This document shows positions 50,935 through 58,576 of a stretch of 64,000 nucleotides of DNA, in pieces (the first letter of the stretch is position 1; each line of letters starts with the position of its first letter). The DNA comes from Psychrobacter glaciei. GTDB taxonomy: Bacteria > Pseudomonadota > Gammaproteobacteria > Pseudomonadales > Moraxellaceae. The position numbers were made by a program, and so were the translations under genes. Below the pieces are notes generated by a model, which did not search any database, was not told the DNA's origin, and was given only the letters and a program-made list of their open reading frames with translations. The stretch is taken from contig NZ_BMZR01000002.1 in NCBI RefSeq assembly GCF_014652895.1, positions 310,001 through 374,000 on the forward strand. The letters are read 5' to 3'.

Positions 50935-51654
50935 TTATTGTTGCGTTCGTGCAAAAAAATTGCCGAACAATGCAGCAAAATTTGCACTCAAAATGGTGAT
51001 CGCTTGTTGTTTTGAATAACGCTCTTGATGACAGCCTAAAATTAATTCATGGACTTGTGCGCTAGCAATATCGACACAGAGATTCACGTGAGTGCGTTCA
51101 ATAGAACGACCAGATAACTGTAGTCCCTGAATGAATATCTCCGTCCACTCTTCTTGTATTTCTGTAATAAGATTGCCTAACTGTTTATGCTCCGAATCCT
51201 TATTCACGGCATTTATTGTCTTTGAGCCAAAGCGCGGACGATCTTCGATAAGGTGTTGAAACAAGGCAATATTCTGAAATGCCGCATCAAAAATCAGGGT
51301 TAAACAGGACTGGCAACGCTGGTTAAATTGCTCTTTATTCAAAAAATCATAATCTTTTATCATCGTTACCCAAGCCATACGCATGGGGGATAGGTAGTTG
51401 TCTTTGAGCTGTTCGCTTAATTCATGTTGCAAGGCATCAAGGCTATCAAAATGATTGTAAAAGCTAGGCTGAGCAATGCCTGCACCCTTGGCAACTTTAT
51501 TCATGCTCATGCCACAAGTGCCCTCTACGCTATAAAGCTGTAAGGCACTCTTTAATAGCGCGCGACGCGTTTTGGCTTTTGCCAGCTCACGCTTTGATTC
51601 GGTTGCTGGACTGGCAGCCATGCGAATGAAGTCTGTTCTAGCGTTCACCTTCAA
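50935..51654 (-). CDS. TetR/AcrR family transcriptional regulator
   Basis: A 239-aa repressor-type protein. The helix-turn-helix is at residues about 30-70: TRRALLKSALQLYSVEGTCG, then SMNKVAKGAGIAQPSFYNHFDSLDAL. The ligand domain is not like any characterised one that I recognise. The first start is a TTG at 51654 behind GAGGT; the ATG at 51621 is an alternative that removes 11 residues. It diverges from the OYE-family gene at 51800, with two palindromes between them, so it probably controls both itself and that gene, and perhaps the molybdopterin enzyme downstream. Confidence 0.85.
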   Translation of the reverse strand: MKVNARTDFIRMAASPATESKRELAKAKTRRALLKSALQLYSVEGTCGMSMNKVAKGAGIAQPSFYNHFDSLDALQHELSEQLKDNYLSPMRMAWVTMIKDYDFLNKEQFNQRCQSCLTLIFDAAFQNIALFQHLIEDRPRFGSKTINAVNKDSEHKQLGNLITEIQEEWTEIFIQGLQLSGRSIERTHVNLCVDIASAQVHELILGCHQERYSKQQAITILSANFAALFGNFFARTQQ

Positions 51655-51706
51655 TATCGACCTCGATTGATGTTTTAAAATGACTTATGGGAATAATTAC
51701 TATATC

Positions 51707-51747
51707 GACTATAAGATTATAGTCATTTAAACTATAAGTCTATAGTC
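51707..51747. promoter_or_regulatory. Twin palindromic operators between the TetR-type gene and the OYE gene
   Basis: GACTATAAGATTATAGTC (51707-51724) is a perfect inverted repeat with 8-base arms, and AACTATAAGTCTATAGTC (51730-51747) is a second, near-perfect one. They start 23 bases apart, about two helical turns, as expected for two repressor dimers. A further half-site TACTATAT lies at 51699. Confidence 0.72.
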
Positions 51748-51799
51748 AAATTCATCGTCAAACTTATTTTTCACGAAACAATACTTTTAGGTTGCCACC

Positions 51800-53029
51800 A
51801 TGACATCAGCAGTTTTTTCTCCTTTTTTATTACCTTGTGGCACCAGTCTCTCAAATCGCCTTGCCAAAGCTGCTATGGAAGAGAATATGGCAGATGAAGG
51901 ACAAGTCCCCGGCTCTACTATTTTGCGCCTATATCAACGCTGGGCTGAGGGTGGTACTGGCTTATTAATTACCGGTAATGTGATGGTCGATGGTCGCGCG
52001 ATGACTGGTCCGGGCGGTATCGTATTAGAAAAAGACAGTGATATAGCTCCTTTTGAGGCGTGGGCTAAAGTGGCCAAAAAGAATGACACCCAAGTTTGGA
52101 TGCAGATTAACCATCCTGGTCGCCAAGTGTATGCGGCTATGGGAGGTGATGTGTTGTCACCTTCTGATGTTTCCCTTGATTTAGGAAAGCACTCTCATCT
52201 GTTTGGCAAACCCCGCGCCATGACCCATCAAGATATTGAGCAGCTGATTCAACGTTTTGTCGATACTGCTTTAAAAGCAGAACAAGCTGGTTTTGACGGC
52301 GTGCAAATTCATGCCGCTCACGGTTACCTTATCTCTCAGTTTTTGTCGCCATTAACCAATAAACGTGACGATGAATTTGGCGGTTCGATTGAAAATCGTA
52401 TGCGCTTATTAATCACGGTTATTAAAGCTGTTCGTGCACAAGTTTCGCCTCGCTTTGCCGTCGCTGTAAAAATGAATTCAGCCGATTTTCAGCGTGGGGG
52501 TTTTGATGCTGATGATGCAAAAACCGTTATTTTAGCAATGAATGGCCTTGCTGTTGATTTGGTGGAGTTATCTGGTGGCAGTTACGAAAGCCCAGCGATG
52601 CAAGGCACAACGGCAGACGGCCGAACCTTGCAGCGAGAAGCTTACTTTTTAGACTTTGCAAAAGAGATTGCGCAAGTGGCCACCATGCCCATTATGACCA
52701 CAGGCGGTGTCAGGCGTTTGGCAGTAGCAGAAAACGTCCTAGCCCAAGGCATTGATATTGTCGGGATGGGCACAGCCTTAGCGATGAATCCCGCTTTGCC
52801 TAATGACTGGAAAGAAAACGATCAGCTCAGTGCCCACGATCCAGTGGTTCAGTGGAAAAACAAAACCTTGAGTGCAATTGCGACTATGGCTGTCATTAAG
52901 CGCCAGCTGCAACGCATGGGTGCAGGAAAGCCACCAAAACCCAATGCTTCACCCCTATTTTCATTGATTCGTGATCGTCTCCGAGTAAAGAAGCTGACCA
53001 AGCGTTATCAAGATTACTTGGCTAAGTAG
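51800..53029 (+). CDS. Old Yellow Enzyme-family NADH:flavin oxidoreductase
   Basis: A 409-aa FMN-binding TIM-barrel enzyme. SPFLLPCGTSLSNRLAKAAMEE is the start, MQINHPGRQVYAAM holds the conserved substrate-binding region, VQIHAAHGYLISQFLSPLTN and RDDEFGGSIENRMR are the OYE signatures, and MTTGGVRRLAVAEN binds the phosphate. It lacks the Fe-S and FAD module of FadH. Some relatives reduce enones or quinones. Control by the divergent TetR-type protein is likely. It is the third OYE-fold enzyme in the window. Confidence 0.86.
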   Translation: MTSAVFSPFLLPCGTSLSNRLAKAAMEENMADEGQVPGSTILRLYQRWAEGGTGLLITGNVMVDGRAMTGPGGIVLEKDSDIAPFEAWAKVAKKNDTQVWMQINHPGRQVYAAMGGDVLSPSDVSLDLGKHSHLFGKPRAMTHQDIEQLIQRFVDTALKAEQAGFDGVQIHAAHGYLISQFLSPLTNKRDDEFGGSIENRMRLLITVIKAVRAQVSPRFAVAVKMNSADFQRGGFDADDAKTVILAMNGLAVDLVELSGGSYESPAMQGTTADGRTLQREAYFLDFAKEIAQVATMPIMTTGGVRRLAVAENVLAQGIDIVGMGTALAMNPALPNDWKENDQLSAHDPVVQWKNKTLSAIATMAVIKRQLQRMGAGKPPKPNASPLFSLIRDRLRVKKLTKRYQDYLAK

Positions 53030-53482
53030 TCTGTGTTTGCACCTTTATAAGAGGCGTGTTGCACCTTTATAAATAGGCATTGCTGATTGCTAAAATTGTT
53101 CTAGGGCGTGTCCTCATTTTATTCCGAGCTGAATATAGACGAATATAAAATCCGAGCTATTGATAAAGCATGATGGTATTGAGAAGTTGGTAGAAAACCT
53201 CTTGGGTTATTTACGTATTTCACTGACAACACCCCTTATTTATTACACAAATATGGTCTCCATAACATACTCATGCAGATTGCTATCATGAAGTAACACT
53301 CTAAACATTGCCTATACAGACAGCGTAATTTTCAAAGCCTATATTAGGGGCATCAGTTAGCTTATTTTTATAGATATCAAATATACGGTAACTAAATAAA
53401 AGCAGCTACTGAACTTAGCATTAAGTAAAACCAAACAAGATAAATATCTGGATTAATTAATAATCAAAAAAGGAATATAATA
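53030..53482. other. Intergenic region before csbD
   Basis: 453 bp without a gene. It contains the beginning of relic R3 (copy b, TAGGGCGTGTCCTCA at 53102-53116). The csbD ribosome site AAAAGGAATATAATA is at the right end. Confidence 0.4.
53102..53175. repeat. Dispersed relic R3, copy b
   Basis: TAGGGCGTGTCCTCA at 53102-53116, then TATTGATAAAGCATGATGGT further on; the TATTGATAAAGC block also occurs in copy a at 19893. Only short blocks are shared. Confidence 0.35.
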
Positions 53483-53686
53483 ATGAACGAACATACCCTG
53501 AAAGGTGAATGGAACCAAGTGAAAGGCTCAGCTAAGCAAAAATGGGCTGACCTTACTGATGACGATTTATTACACGTTGAAGGTAGCCGTGATAAATTGG
53601 TTGGTAAAGTCCAAGAACGTTATGGCCATAGTAAGGATGATGCTGAGCGCGAAGTAGATGATTGGCGTCGCGAAAACAAATATTAA
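53483..53686 (+). CDS. CsbD family stress protein
   Basis: A 67-aa acidic/basic, highly polar protein beginning MNEHTLKGEWNQVKGSAKQK and ending DDAEREVDDWRRENKY, the whole-length CsbD domain pattern. CsbD proteins are abundant small cytoplasmic proteins induced by general stress; their molecular role is unknown. AAAGGAATATAATA gives the ribosome site and the strong hairpin at 53738 ends the transcript. Confidence 0.9.
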   Translation: MNEHTLKGEWNQVKGSAKQKWADLTDDDLLHVEGSRDKLVGKVQERYGHSKDDAEREVDDWRRENKY

Positions 53687-53737
53687 GCTATCAGCTAAGT
53701 CACCAATGACATTATTGATGATTTGATAAGTAAAAAA

Positions 53738-53766
53738 AACCGCATGATTCTCATGCGGTTTTTTAT
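53738..53766 (+). terminator. Intrinsic terminator after csbD
   Basis: AACCGCATGA (53738-53747) pairs with TCATGCGGTT (53751-53760), followed by six T in all. Confidence 0.9.
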
Positions 53767-53850
53767 TAGCAGCTATTTAACGCTTTATACAGTACTCAAT
53801 AACGTATTTAAAACAGGTTGAATAAAAATTTCTCAACCTATAGACACGAT

Positions 53851-53884
53851 AAAACCGCATAGCAATTAATTGTTATGCGGTTTT
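53851..53884 (-). terminator. Terminator of the putative small RNA
   Basis: AAAACCGCATA and TATGCGGTTTT are perfect outer arms, extended by CAAT/ATTG with one G-U pair. On the minus strand the stem ends in UUUUAU. The U-run is short, so efficiency is uncertain. The hairpin is almost symmetrical. Confidence 0.65.
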
Positions 53885-54116
53885 ATTGTTAACTATCCAT
53901 GTTACCTATCACGACTGTAATCTATGCATCCTTGCATAACGTTCAGCATGTTGCGATACCGGGCATCCTACCCTATTTACTACGGTTACTAGCATTAACT
54001 GCTATCAGCAAAGGTTATGTATCCTTTCTTCATTTACCGTTATCATCCTGATGCCAGTAAACGAATCATTATCCTTAATGCGGTCAACTCAATCCTTGAG
54101 TTACATTCCCTGATGC
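53851..54116 (-). ncRNA. Putative CsrB/RsmZ-like CsrA-sequestering small RNA
   Basis: No open reading frame explains this stretch. Read on the minus strand it has eight GGA motifs, complementary to TCC at 54107-54109, 54093-54095, 54072-54074, 54046-54048, 54022-54024, 53966-53968, 53929-53931 and 53896-53898. Six read AGGAU. Most lie in loops of short stems: CUCA-AGGAU-UGAG, CAUU-AAGGAU-AAUG, AUC-AGGAU-GAU, GGG-UAGGAUG-CCC, UAUGC-AAGGAU-GCAUA. That is the CsrA/RsmA-binding format of CsrB, RsmY and RsmZ. It ends in a hairpin at 53851-53884. Upstream are a -10-like TATACA (54128-54123) and a perfect GacA box at 54174-54193. The 5' end near 54116 is inferred. CsrA and GacA are not encoded in the window. 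Confidence 0.8.
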
Positions 54117-54173
54117 CGTGTATGTATAATGCCTAATTCTCACCCTGATGTTAAGTCGCGTAAACGTCATTGC

Positions 54174-54193
54174 TTGTAAGCATATGCTTACAA
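54174..54193 (-). promoter_or_regulatory. GacA/UvrY upstream activating sequence
   Basis: TTGTAAGCATATGCTTACAA is a perfect 20-bp palindrome and an exact match to the GacA box consensus TGTAAG-N6-CTTACA found upstream of rsmX, rsmY and rsmZ. Its centre lies about 67 bases before the predicted start of the small RNA, a spacing like that in Pseudomonas. Confidence 0.8.
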
Positions 54194-54753
54194 AGCCAAT
54201 TTACTCTAATGTCGTTAATACTTCCAAATCAGCATTTCTCCCAAAACACTTCCCTGCTCTTTGGCAATATAACGAACGCTAACGCGGAGAAAACAATACT
54301 TACCCCACATGGCATAGAGGAATAAATAAACTCATATTTAACGGAGCTGTCTGTGACATGGTGGTCAAAAATATTGGTCAGTAGCCTACATACAAGCATC
54401 GTTATACCTACAAGTTATGGAAACAAAATAAGCTTAAATAGCCTCTATATTTTTTTATTGCTAATACTCAGGTATGTGCCGTATTGTTGTTTAAGTGATT
54501 GTTTAAGCAACATATCCTTAAACGTGGAATTACAACTCACTAACGCAAATGACACTTAACATCAAGTTTTGTGCCTTATCATAGATAATGTAAGAAAATA
54601 TTTCAAAACGCAATATTCTCCAGTTATTAGAGCAAACAAATAAGACTGCTAATATAAAAAAGTACCAAGTCCTTCTTTATTGGCGCTACTAATTTATCGG
54701 TGCTATTAAGTCAAATATATATCAACTGCATTACGCTGTTAGAGGTGAAAAGC
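54194..54753. other. Intergenic region, small RNA / lipoprotein gene
   Basis: 560 bp. A 68-codon frame at 54353-54559 has a weak ribosome site and no family features, so it is not called. Nothing else was recognised. Confidence 0.4.
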
Positions 54754-54788
54754 AATCACGTAATTATCAATCACGTAATTATCAATCA
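54754..54788. repeat. 15-bp tandem repeat before the lipoprotein gene
   Basis: AATCACGTAATTATC twice in tandem (54754-54768 and 54769-54783) followed by AATCA, ending about 25 bp before the start codon at 54814, next to the ribosome site. Confidence 0.85.
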
Positions 54789-54813
54789 AAAAAATATCGT
54801 AGGAGATTTTATC

Positions 54814-55293
54814 ATGAAGATTTTACAGCTATTCTCATTGAAAACAGCGAGGTCTGCTGGCCTTTCACTCACATTGCTAGGTACGATGGTCGGTTGTACT
54901 GTCGTAGGACCAGGCTATGACAATAACTCTGTCTATCGCAGTGACAAGGGTTATGACAATAACGCTAGCTACAACCGTGTGAGCCAGAAGCTGCGTCAGG
55001 ATTTGCGTCGTAAAGGCTATCAGGTCATAGACATCAAATCCGATAATTATCGAGGCAATCGAGCGATCACCGCCTATGCCAAAAAGAGCAATCAAACCTA
55101 TGAGCTCAAGTATACTTATCCTAGCCTAAAGCTTATCAGCTCAAACAGACAAGACTGGTCTAAGAAGCGCTACGATGACAAATATGATAATGACCGTGAC
55201 TACGATAAGCATGATTATGATAAGCACGGTAAATACAAGAAAAAAGGAAAAGGTAAGTACAAAAAGAACCACAAATATAAAAAGAACTGGTAA
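54814..55293 (+). CDS. Lipoprotein with PepSY-like domain and Lys/Tyr/Asp-rich tail
   Basis: A 159-aa protein with a lipoprotein signal ending MVGC (Cys at residue 28). A central domain contains VSQKLRQDLRRKGYQVIDIK and ITAYAKKSNQTYELKYTYPSLKLI, resembling a PepSY-like alpha-beta unit. The last 45 residues are low complexity (repeats of YDKH and KYKK) and strongly basic at the end. The next gene (55519) encodes a paralogue of the central domain. The start at 54814 is set by TAGGAGAT upstream; a longer frame runs through the tandem repeat but has no support. Confidence 0.72.
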   Translation: MKILQLFSLKTARSAGLSLTLLGTMVGCTVVGPGYDNNSVYRSDKGYDNNASYNRVSQKLRQDLRRKGYQVIDIKSDNYRGNRAITAYAKKSNQTYELKYTYPSLKLISSNRQDWSKKRYDDKYDNDRDYDKHDYDKHGKYKKKGKGKYKKNHKYKKNW

Positions 55294-55518
55294 TCCTAAG
55301 AAAGCCAGTGAAGTGCTGTATTTAAATAGTTTTCAGTCGTAAGTTTCACATGATATCTCGAAACTTACGACAAGGTAATGCTAAGTCTCATATTGCCTTA
55401 CGGTAAAATTTTGGCATCGTTAACCTATTGATGTCTAAGGTCAAATAAGCCAGCCCTTGGTTTGTTTGGCCATTTTTTATAACACTGTCAAAAAACTTGA
55501 ACTTGATAAGAGGATATT

Positions 55519-55881
55519 ATGAATATCACAATCCTACTAAAGCCAACTGTTGCCACCGCTATGGTCACAGCGTTAATGATAACGACAGGTTGCGTCACTG
55601 CCCCCGGCTACAATGCGTATGGCGACCTTTACGAGGATGCTTATAAAGACAGTAAAGTCTATAAGAGGCATAAAAAAGCTATCAAAAATGTTGATAAAGA
55701 GCTTTATCAACCAGCTATCGAACAACGAGCCGCCAATAAAGTCAATAATATGGGCTACCGTGTCAAAGACGTCAAATATAAAAGAGGCGATAGCAAAATA
55801 AAGGTAAAGGCCACACGTGGTAGTAAAGATTATAAAATCGAACTTGGCTATCCAGGCTATCAAGTAATTAAGATAAAATAA
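55519..55881 (+). CDS. Small lipoprotein with PepSY-like domain
   Basis: A 120-aa protein with a lipoprotein signal ending ITTGC (Cys at residue 25). Its C-terminal part EQRAANKVNNMGYRVKDVKY followed by IKVKATRGSKDYKIELGYPG parallels the central domain of the gene at 54814, so the two are a tandem paralogous pair separated by 225 bp. GAGGATATT precedes the ATG. The function is unknown; the domain type is often periplasmic and inhibitory or sensory. Confidence 0.72.
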   Translation: MNITILLKPTVATAMVTALMITTGCVTAPGYNAYGDLYEDAYKDSKVYKRHKKAIKNVDKELYQPAIEQRAANKVNNMGYRVKDVKYKRGDSKIKVKATRGSKDYKIELGYPGYQVIKIK

Positions 55882-55932
55882 GCCTAAACCACTGCTAATA
55901 ACCTATAGTCAGGTCAATATAAAAAAGAGTCA

Positions 55933-56008
55933 GCGTGACTGGTATAAATTTTTCGTAGCCTCTGTCTGCGTAGGCACAGCAAGCAAGAAAAGTTTGTGCC
56001 AGTCACGC
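55933..56008. repeat. Dispersed hairpin repeat R2, copy a
   Basis: GCGTGACTGG (55933-55942) and CCAGTCACGC (55999-56008) are perfect inverted ends of a 76-bp unit with an inner GCCT/AGGC stem. It lies between converging genes and might also end transcription. Copy b is at 50806-50885. Confidence 0.6.
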
Positions 56009-56067
56009 ATCATAATGTCATGTACCCATTTTATTTAGTATCAACTATACCTCTAAAGCTCAAAAGC

Positions 56068-56379
56068 TCAAAAGTCTAGCACTTCGATGACATCATAGGC
56101 AGGCGTCTCATAAGGGTGTGCCTGCTTTAGTGCCTCAATAACTTGCTCAATATTAGCAGTGGCAACCACCATCTCTACTCGCCACTCATCAACCTTTTCG
56201 AGCTTATCTTGCGCACCAATATGCGGATCACTGCCTGCCAGCGGCATAAACTGCCCCACCCCTTGTACTTGCCAGCAGCATTGCTCGTAATTGCCAATCG
56301 TACCAGCGCCTGCTGCAAATAAAGCAGACTTAACTGGCTCTAATGCCGCTTCGGGAACAAAAACCGTCAATTTATACAT
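56068..56379 (-). CDS. YqfO/Nif3-insert-like small protein
   Basis: A 103-aa protein beginning MYKLTVFVPEAALEPVKSAL. It has GAGTIGNYEQCCWQVQGVGQF and ends AHPYETPAYDVIEV, the CutA1/PII-like domain pattern that occurs inserted in Nif3-family proteins and also alone. The function of the stand-alone form is unknown. The start at 56379 is supported by AAGGGTG upstream; the in-frame ATG at 56409 would add ten unconserved residues. Confidence 0.82.
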   Translation of the reverse strand: MYKLTVFVPEAALEPVKSALFAAGAGTIGNYEQCCWQVQGVGQFMPLAGSDPHIGAQDKLEKVDEWRVEMVVATANIEQVIEALKQAHPYETPAYDVIEVLDF

Positions 56380-56449
56380 AGTGTCACCCTTTGTTTTATC
56401 TATTAGCATGAGAGGGAATCTCTATTACTATCAGAGTGCGGCCATCTTT

Positions 56450-57082
56450 TTATTTTTTTGATAATGAAGGATGGTCGCTCCAGATATAGCGCAATAGCCA
56501 GTCTTTGGCATCGCCAGCATAATCAATACCGATACGTGGACGTAACGATATCGGTGGCTGACAGCCATCATCTTCGAGCCAAACTGCTGACTCTACACTG
56601 ATAGATTTACCATTTAACGCGCGATCGATTTTTAAGCCTTTCGTCAACTTGCCAGGACCTGCCATCTGGGTTGGATGAGTAAGTTGCTTATTCGTACTCA
56701 GGAATTGTTCTTCTATTAAACGATCACTATCGTCGGTTAAAAACCCAGCCCGTATTAATACCGACTCAGGAGACTCTTCTCCACCGCTGACCAGATTGAG
56801 CATATGATGTACACCGTAAGTCAAATAGACATAAAATATGCCGCCTTGCGCATACATAATTTCAGTACGTGCCGTTCGGCTACCCGCATGCGAATGACAG
56901 GCTGGATCGTCCTCACCGATATAAGCTTCAGTTTCTGAGATACGCATGCGCAATACTTTCACTGTGCCATCAGTATCCGTTAACTTTCTACACAATACTT
57001 TGCCAATCAAATCAGCGGCGACCACACAGGTTGGTCGAGTAAACCAACTAGGGTTTAAAACAGTTGATGAAGCAGTAAACAT
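56450..57082 (-). CDS. DNA-3-methyladenine glycosylase, AAG/MPG family
   Basis: Removes alkylated purines (and hypoxanthine in relatives) to start base-excision repair. 210 aa. ADLIGKVLCRKL, ISETEAYIGEDDPACHSHAG (with the catalytic Glu), ARTEIMYAQGGIFYVYLTYG and the QMAGPGKLTKGLKI segment are family signatures. It lies 70 bp upstream of the yqfO-like gene on the same strand. Confidence 0.92.
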   Translation of the reverse strand: MFTASSTVLNPSWFTRPTCVVAADLIGKVLCRKLTDTDGTVKVLRMRISETEAYIGEDDPACHSHAGSRTARTEIMYAQGGIFYVYLTYGVHHMLNLVSGGEESPESVLIRAGFLTDDSDRLIEEQFLSTNKQLTHPTQMAGPGKLTKGLKIDRALNGKSISVESAVWLEDDGCQPPISLRPRIGIDYAGDAKDWLLRYIWSDHPSLSKK

Positions 57083-57738
57083 TAGCGAAACCTTTTCTTA
57101 TTTTTATCATCTAATTGACATGACCAAATATTAATAAACAAGTATTAATAAATTAGCATAAAAGTAAGATAAGATATTGAAGACAATGTTGGCGCTATGT
57201 TTGATTTTTTATACGAGTTAAGCTACAAACTTGTGCCTAAAGGGATAATATTCATGGTGTGTAACAGCCATCCACAATGATGGCTAGAGAGGATTTTATC
57301 ACTGAGCATTATTAGGGTGTGTCCTCAATTCAACCGATAGCTATCTAAATGGGATAAAAGTAGTTAAATCTTGCAGTCTGTTTTGAGTAGTTCCATTATA
57401 CCAATCTGTTTTGAGTGGTTCATTAATTGATTGATGACACTAATTAGTTGGTTCCGGTGGGGTATACTTTTCCATGTCATTACAGAAGTAAGTGTGCCAC
57501 CAATAATGATTACTATACCGAGAATGATACATACTTTTTAAGAAGTTTAGGCATTGGACTATCCGTACTAGATGCAAAGTAGGTATTCTGAGCTTATTTT
57601 TTTGATAATAGCAGTCTTATTCTTTAAGGTTTTTTCTGTACAAATAATAGAAACGAGTAGATCAAGACATAAGACAACCGCAAGTACCGAACCTAGAGAT
57701 TTAATGATAACTTTCCTATTACCATAACCTGCGACACA
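57083..57738. other. Gene-poor region with decayed sequence
   Basis: 656 bp without a supported gene. It contains relic R3 copy c (57313) and a start-less minus-strand frame at about 57364-57536 encoding ILGIVIIIGGTLTSVMTWKS, a lone membrane-helix pattern that may be the remnant of a small membrane protein gene. TCTGTTTTGAGTRGTTC occurs twice near 57377 and 57403. Confidence 0.35.
57313..57360. repeat. Dispersed relic R3, copy c
   Basis: TAGGGTGTGTCCTCAATT followed by CTAAATGGGATAAAAG; both blocks match copy a at 19841 in order and near-equal spacing. Confidence 0.45.
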
Positions 57739-57768
57739 AAAAACAGCTCCTAATTAGGAGCTGTTTTT
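57739..57768. terminator. Strong intrinsic terminator
   Basis: AACAGCTCCTAA and TTAGGAGCTGTT are perfect arms with no spacer, within A and T runs (57739-57768). It lies 30 bp beyond the 3' end of the small exported protein gene on the minus strand. Confidence 0.9.
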
Positions 57769-57798
57769 TATCAGATAATACGATTAAAATTACGTCAA

Positions 57799-58026
57799 CT
57801 AACGGCGGTTTTGAACATATACCACTTTAGATGCATGCTTATGGTTTTGAGCCACAAATTTCTTATGTGCAACTTTCTTAACGACCACTTTCTGAGGGGC
57901 TTTGTGTTGCTGTCCATGGGAGACTTTATGTTTTACAAAATGCGGTGCAGGTGCGGCACTTGCTTGACCAATCATCGCAAAACAAGCAGTAGCAGCTAGA
58001 ATAGAACTCATCATTATCTTTTTCAT
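57799..58026 (-). CDS. Small basic exported protein
   Basis: A 75-aa protein with a clear signal peptide (MKKIMMSSILAATACFAMIG, cleavage after QASA). The mature part is rich in His, Lys and Val (HKVSHGQQHKAPQKVVVKKV and so on), with no Cys. Not recognised. The start at 58026 has GGAAGGAAATGAT upstream. Periplasmic basic peptides of this kind can bind nucleic acid, metal or anionic polymers, but nothing here decides the role. Confidence 0.65.
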   Translation of the reverse strand: MKKIMMSSILAATACFAMIGQASAAPAPHFVKHKVSHGQQHKAPQKVVVKKVAHKKFVAQNHKHASKVVYVQNRR

Positions 58027-58523
58027 TATCATTTCCTTCCAAATGCTTATCAAGCATGAGTTATTAATTAAGATGTAATGCTTACAATCAAACAAAATGG
58101 TTTGATGAAGCCTTGCTTTATTGACAAAGGAAATAATAAACGATTAGGAGGTTGCGTAGCTTTATGAAACTTAAAGAAAGGTTACTACTGTTACTAACTG
58201 CTCTAATCTTCTTGAGAAGTATGATGTTCCTGTATTTTTGCTAGCACTGGTAACGCTCACTAGGGGATATAAAGCTCTATCAATACCAATTTTTTGGAAA
58301 ACCATAGCCTTAAGCCATGCTATCGATTTCATAGTTATTAAATTCATATCCAACACAAGCAGTTCGATAGCTATATAGCGGATCGATCACAGATAGAGTA
58401 TGTATGATAAGTACACCGTAAAGTACACTGTGGCTATCTCAGCGTGTCAAAACGTTGATATCATTAGCCTACAACCTAAGATTAAATTCCTCACTAGGGT
58501 ACCATCATTCATATAATGCCATA
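58027..58523. other. Intergenic region before purC's 3' end
   Basis: About 500 bp. A 61-codon minus-strand frame at 58171-58356 has no ribosome site or family features and is not called. No other structure was recognised. Confidence 0.4.
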
Positions 58524-58552
58524 AAAAAACTGAGCACATGGCTCAGTTTTTT
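58524..58552 (-). terminator. Intrinsic terminator after purC
   Basis: AAAAAACTGAGC (58524-58535) pairs perfectly with GCTCAGTTTTTT (58541-58552). It lies 24 bp beyond the purC stop and is symmetric. Confidence 0.9.
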
Positions 58553-58576
58553 TGTTTTGCGCTAGACATTTACGAC

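Noticed and set aside
54353..54559. 68-codon frame on the plus strand
   Set aside because: AT-rich, poor ribosome-site spacing, no family features, and no conserved neighbour; more likely chance in a long gap.
57364..57736. Minus-strand frames encoding short hydrophobic peptides
   Set aside because: No start codons with ribosome sites and interrupting stops; described only as possible decayed sequence.
58171..58356. 61-codon frame on the minus strand
   Set aside because: No ribosome site and no recognisable protein features.
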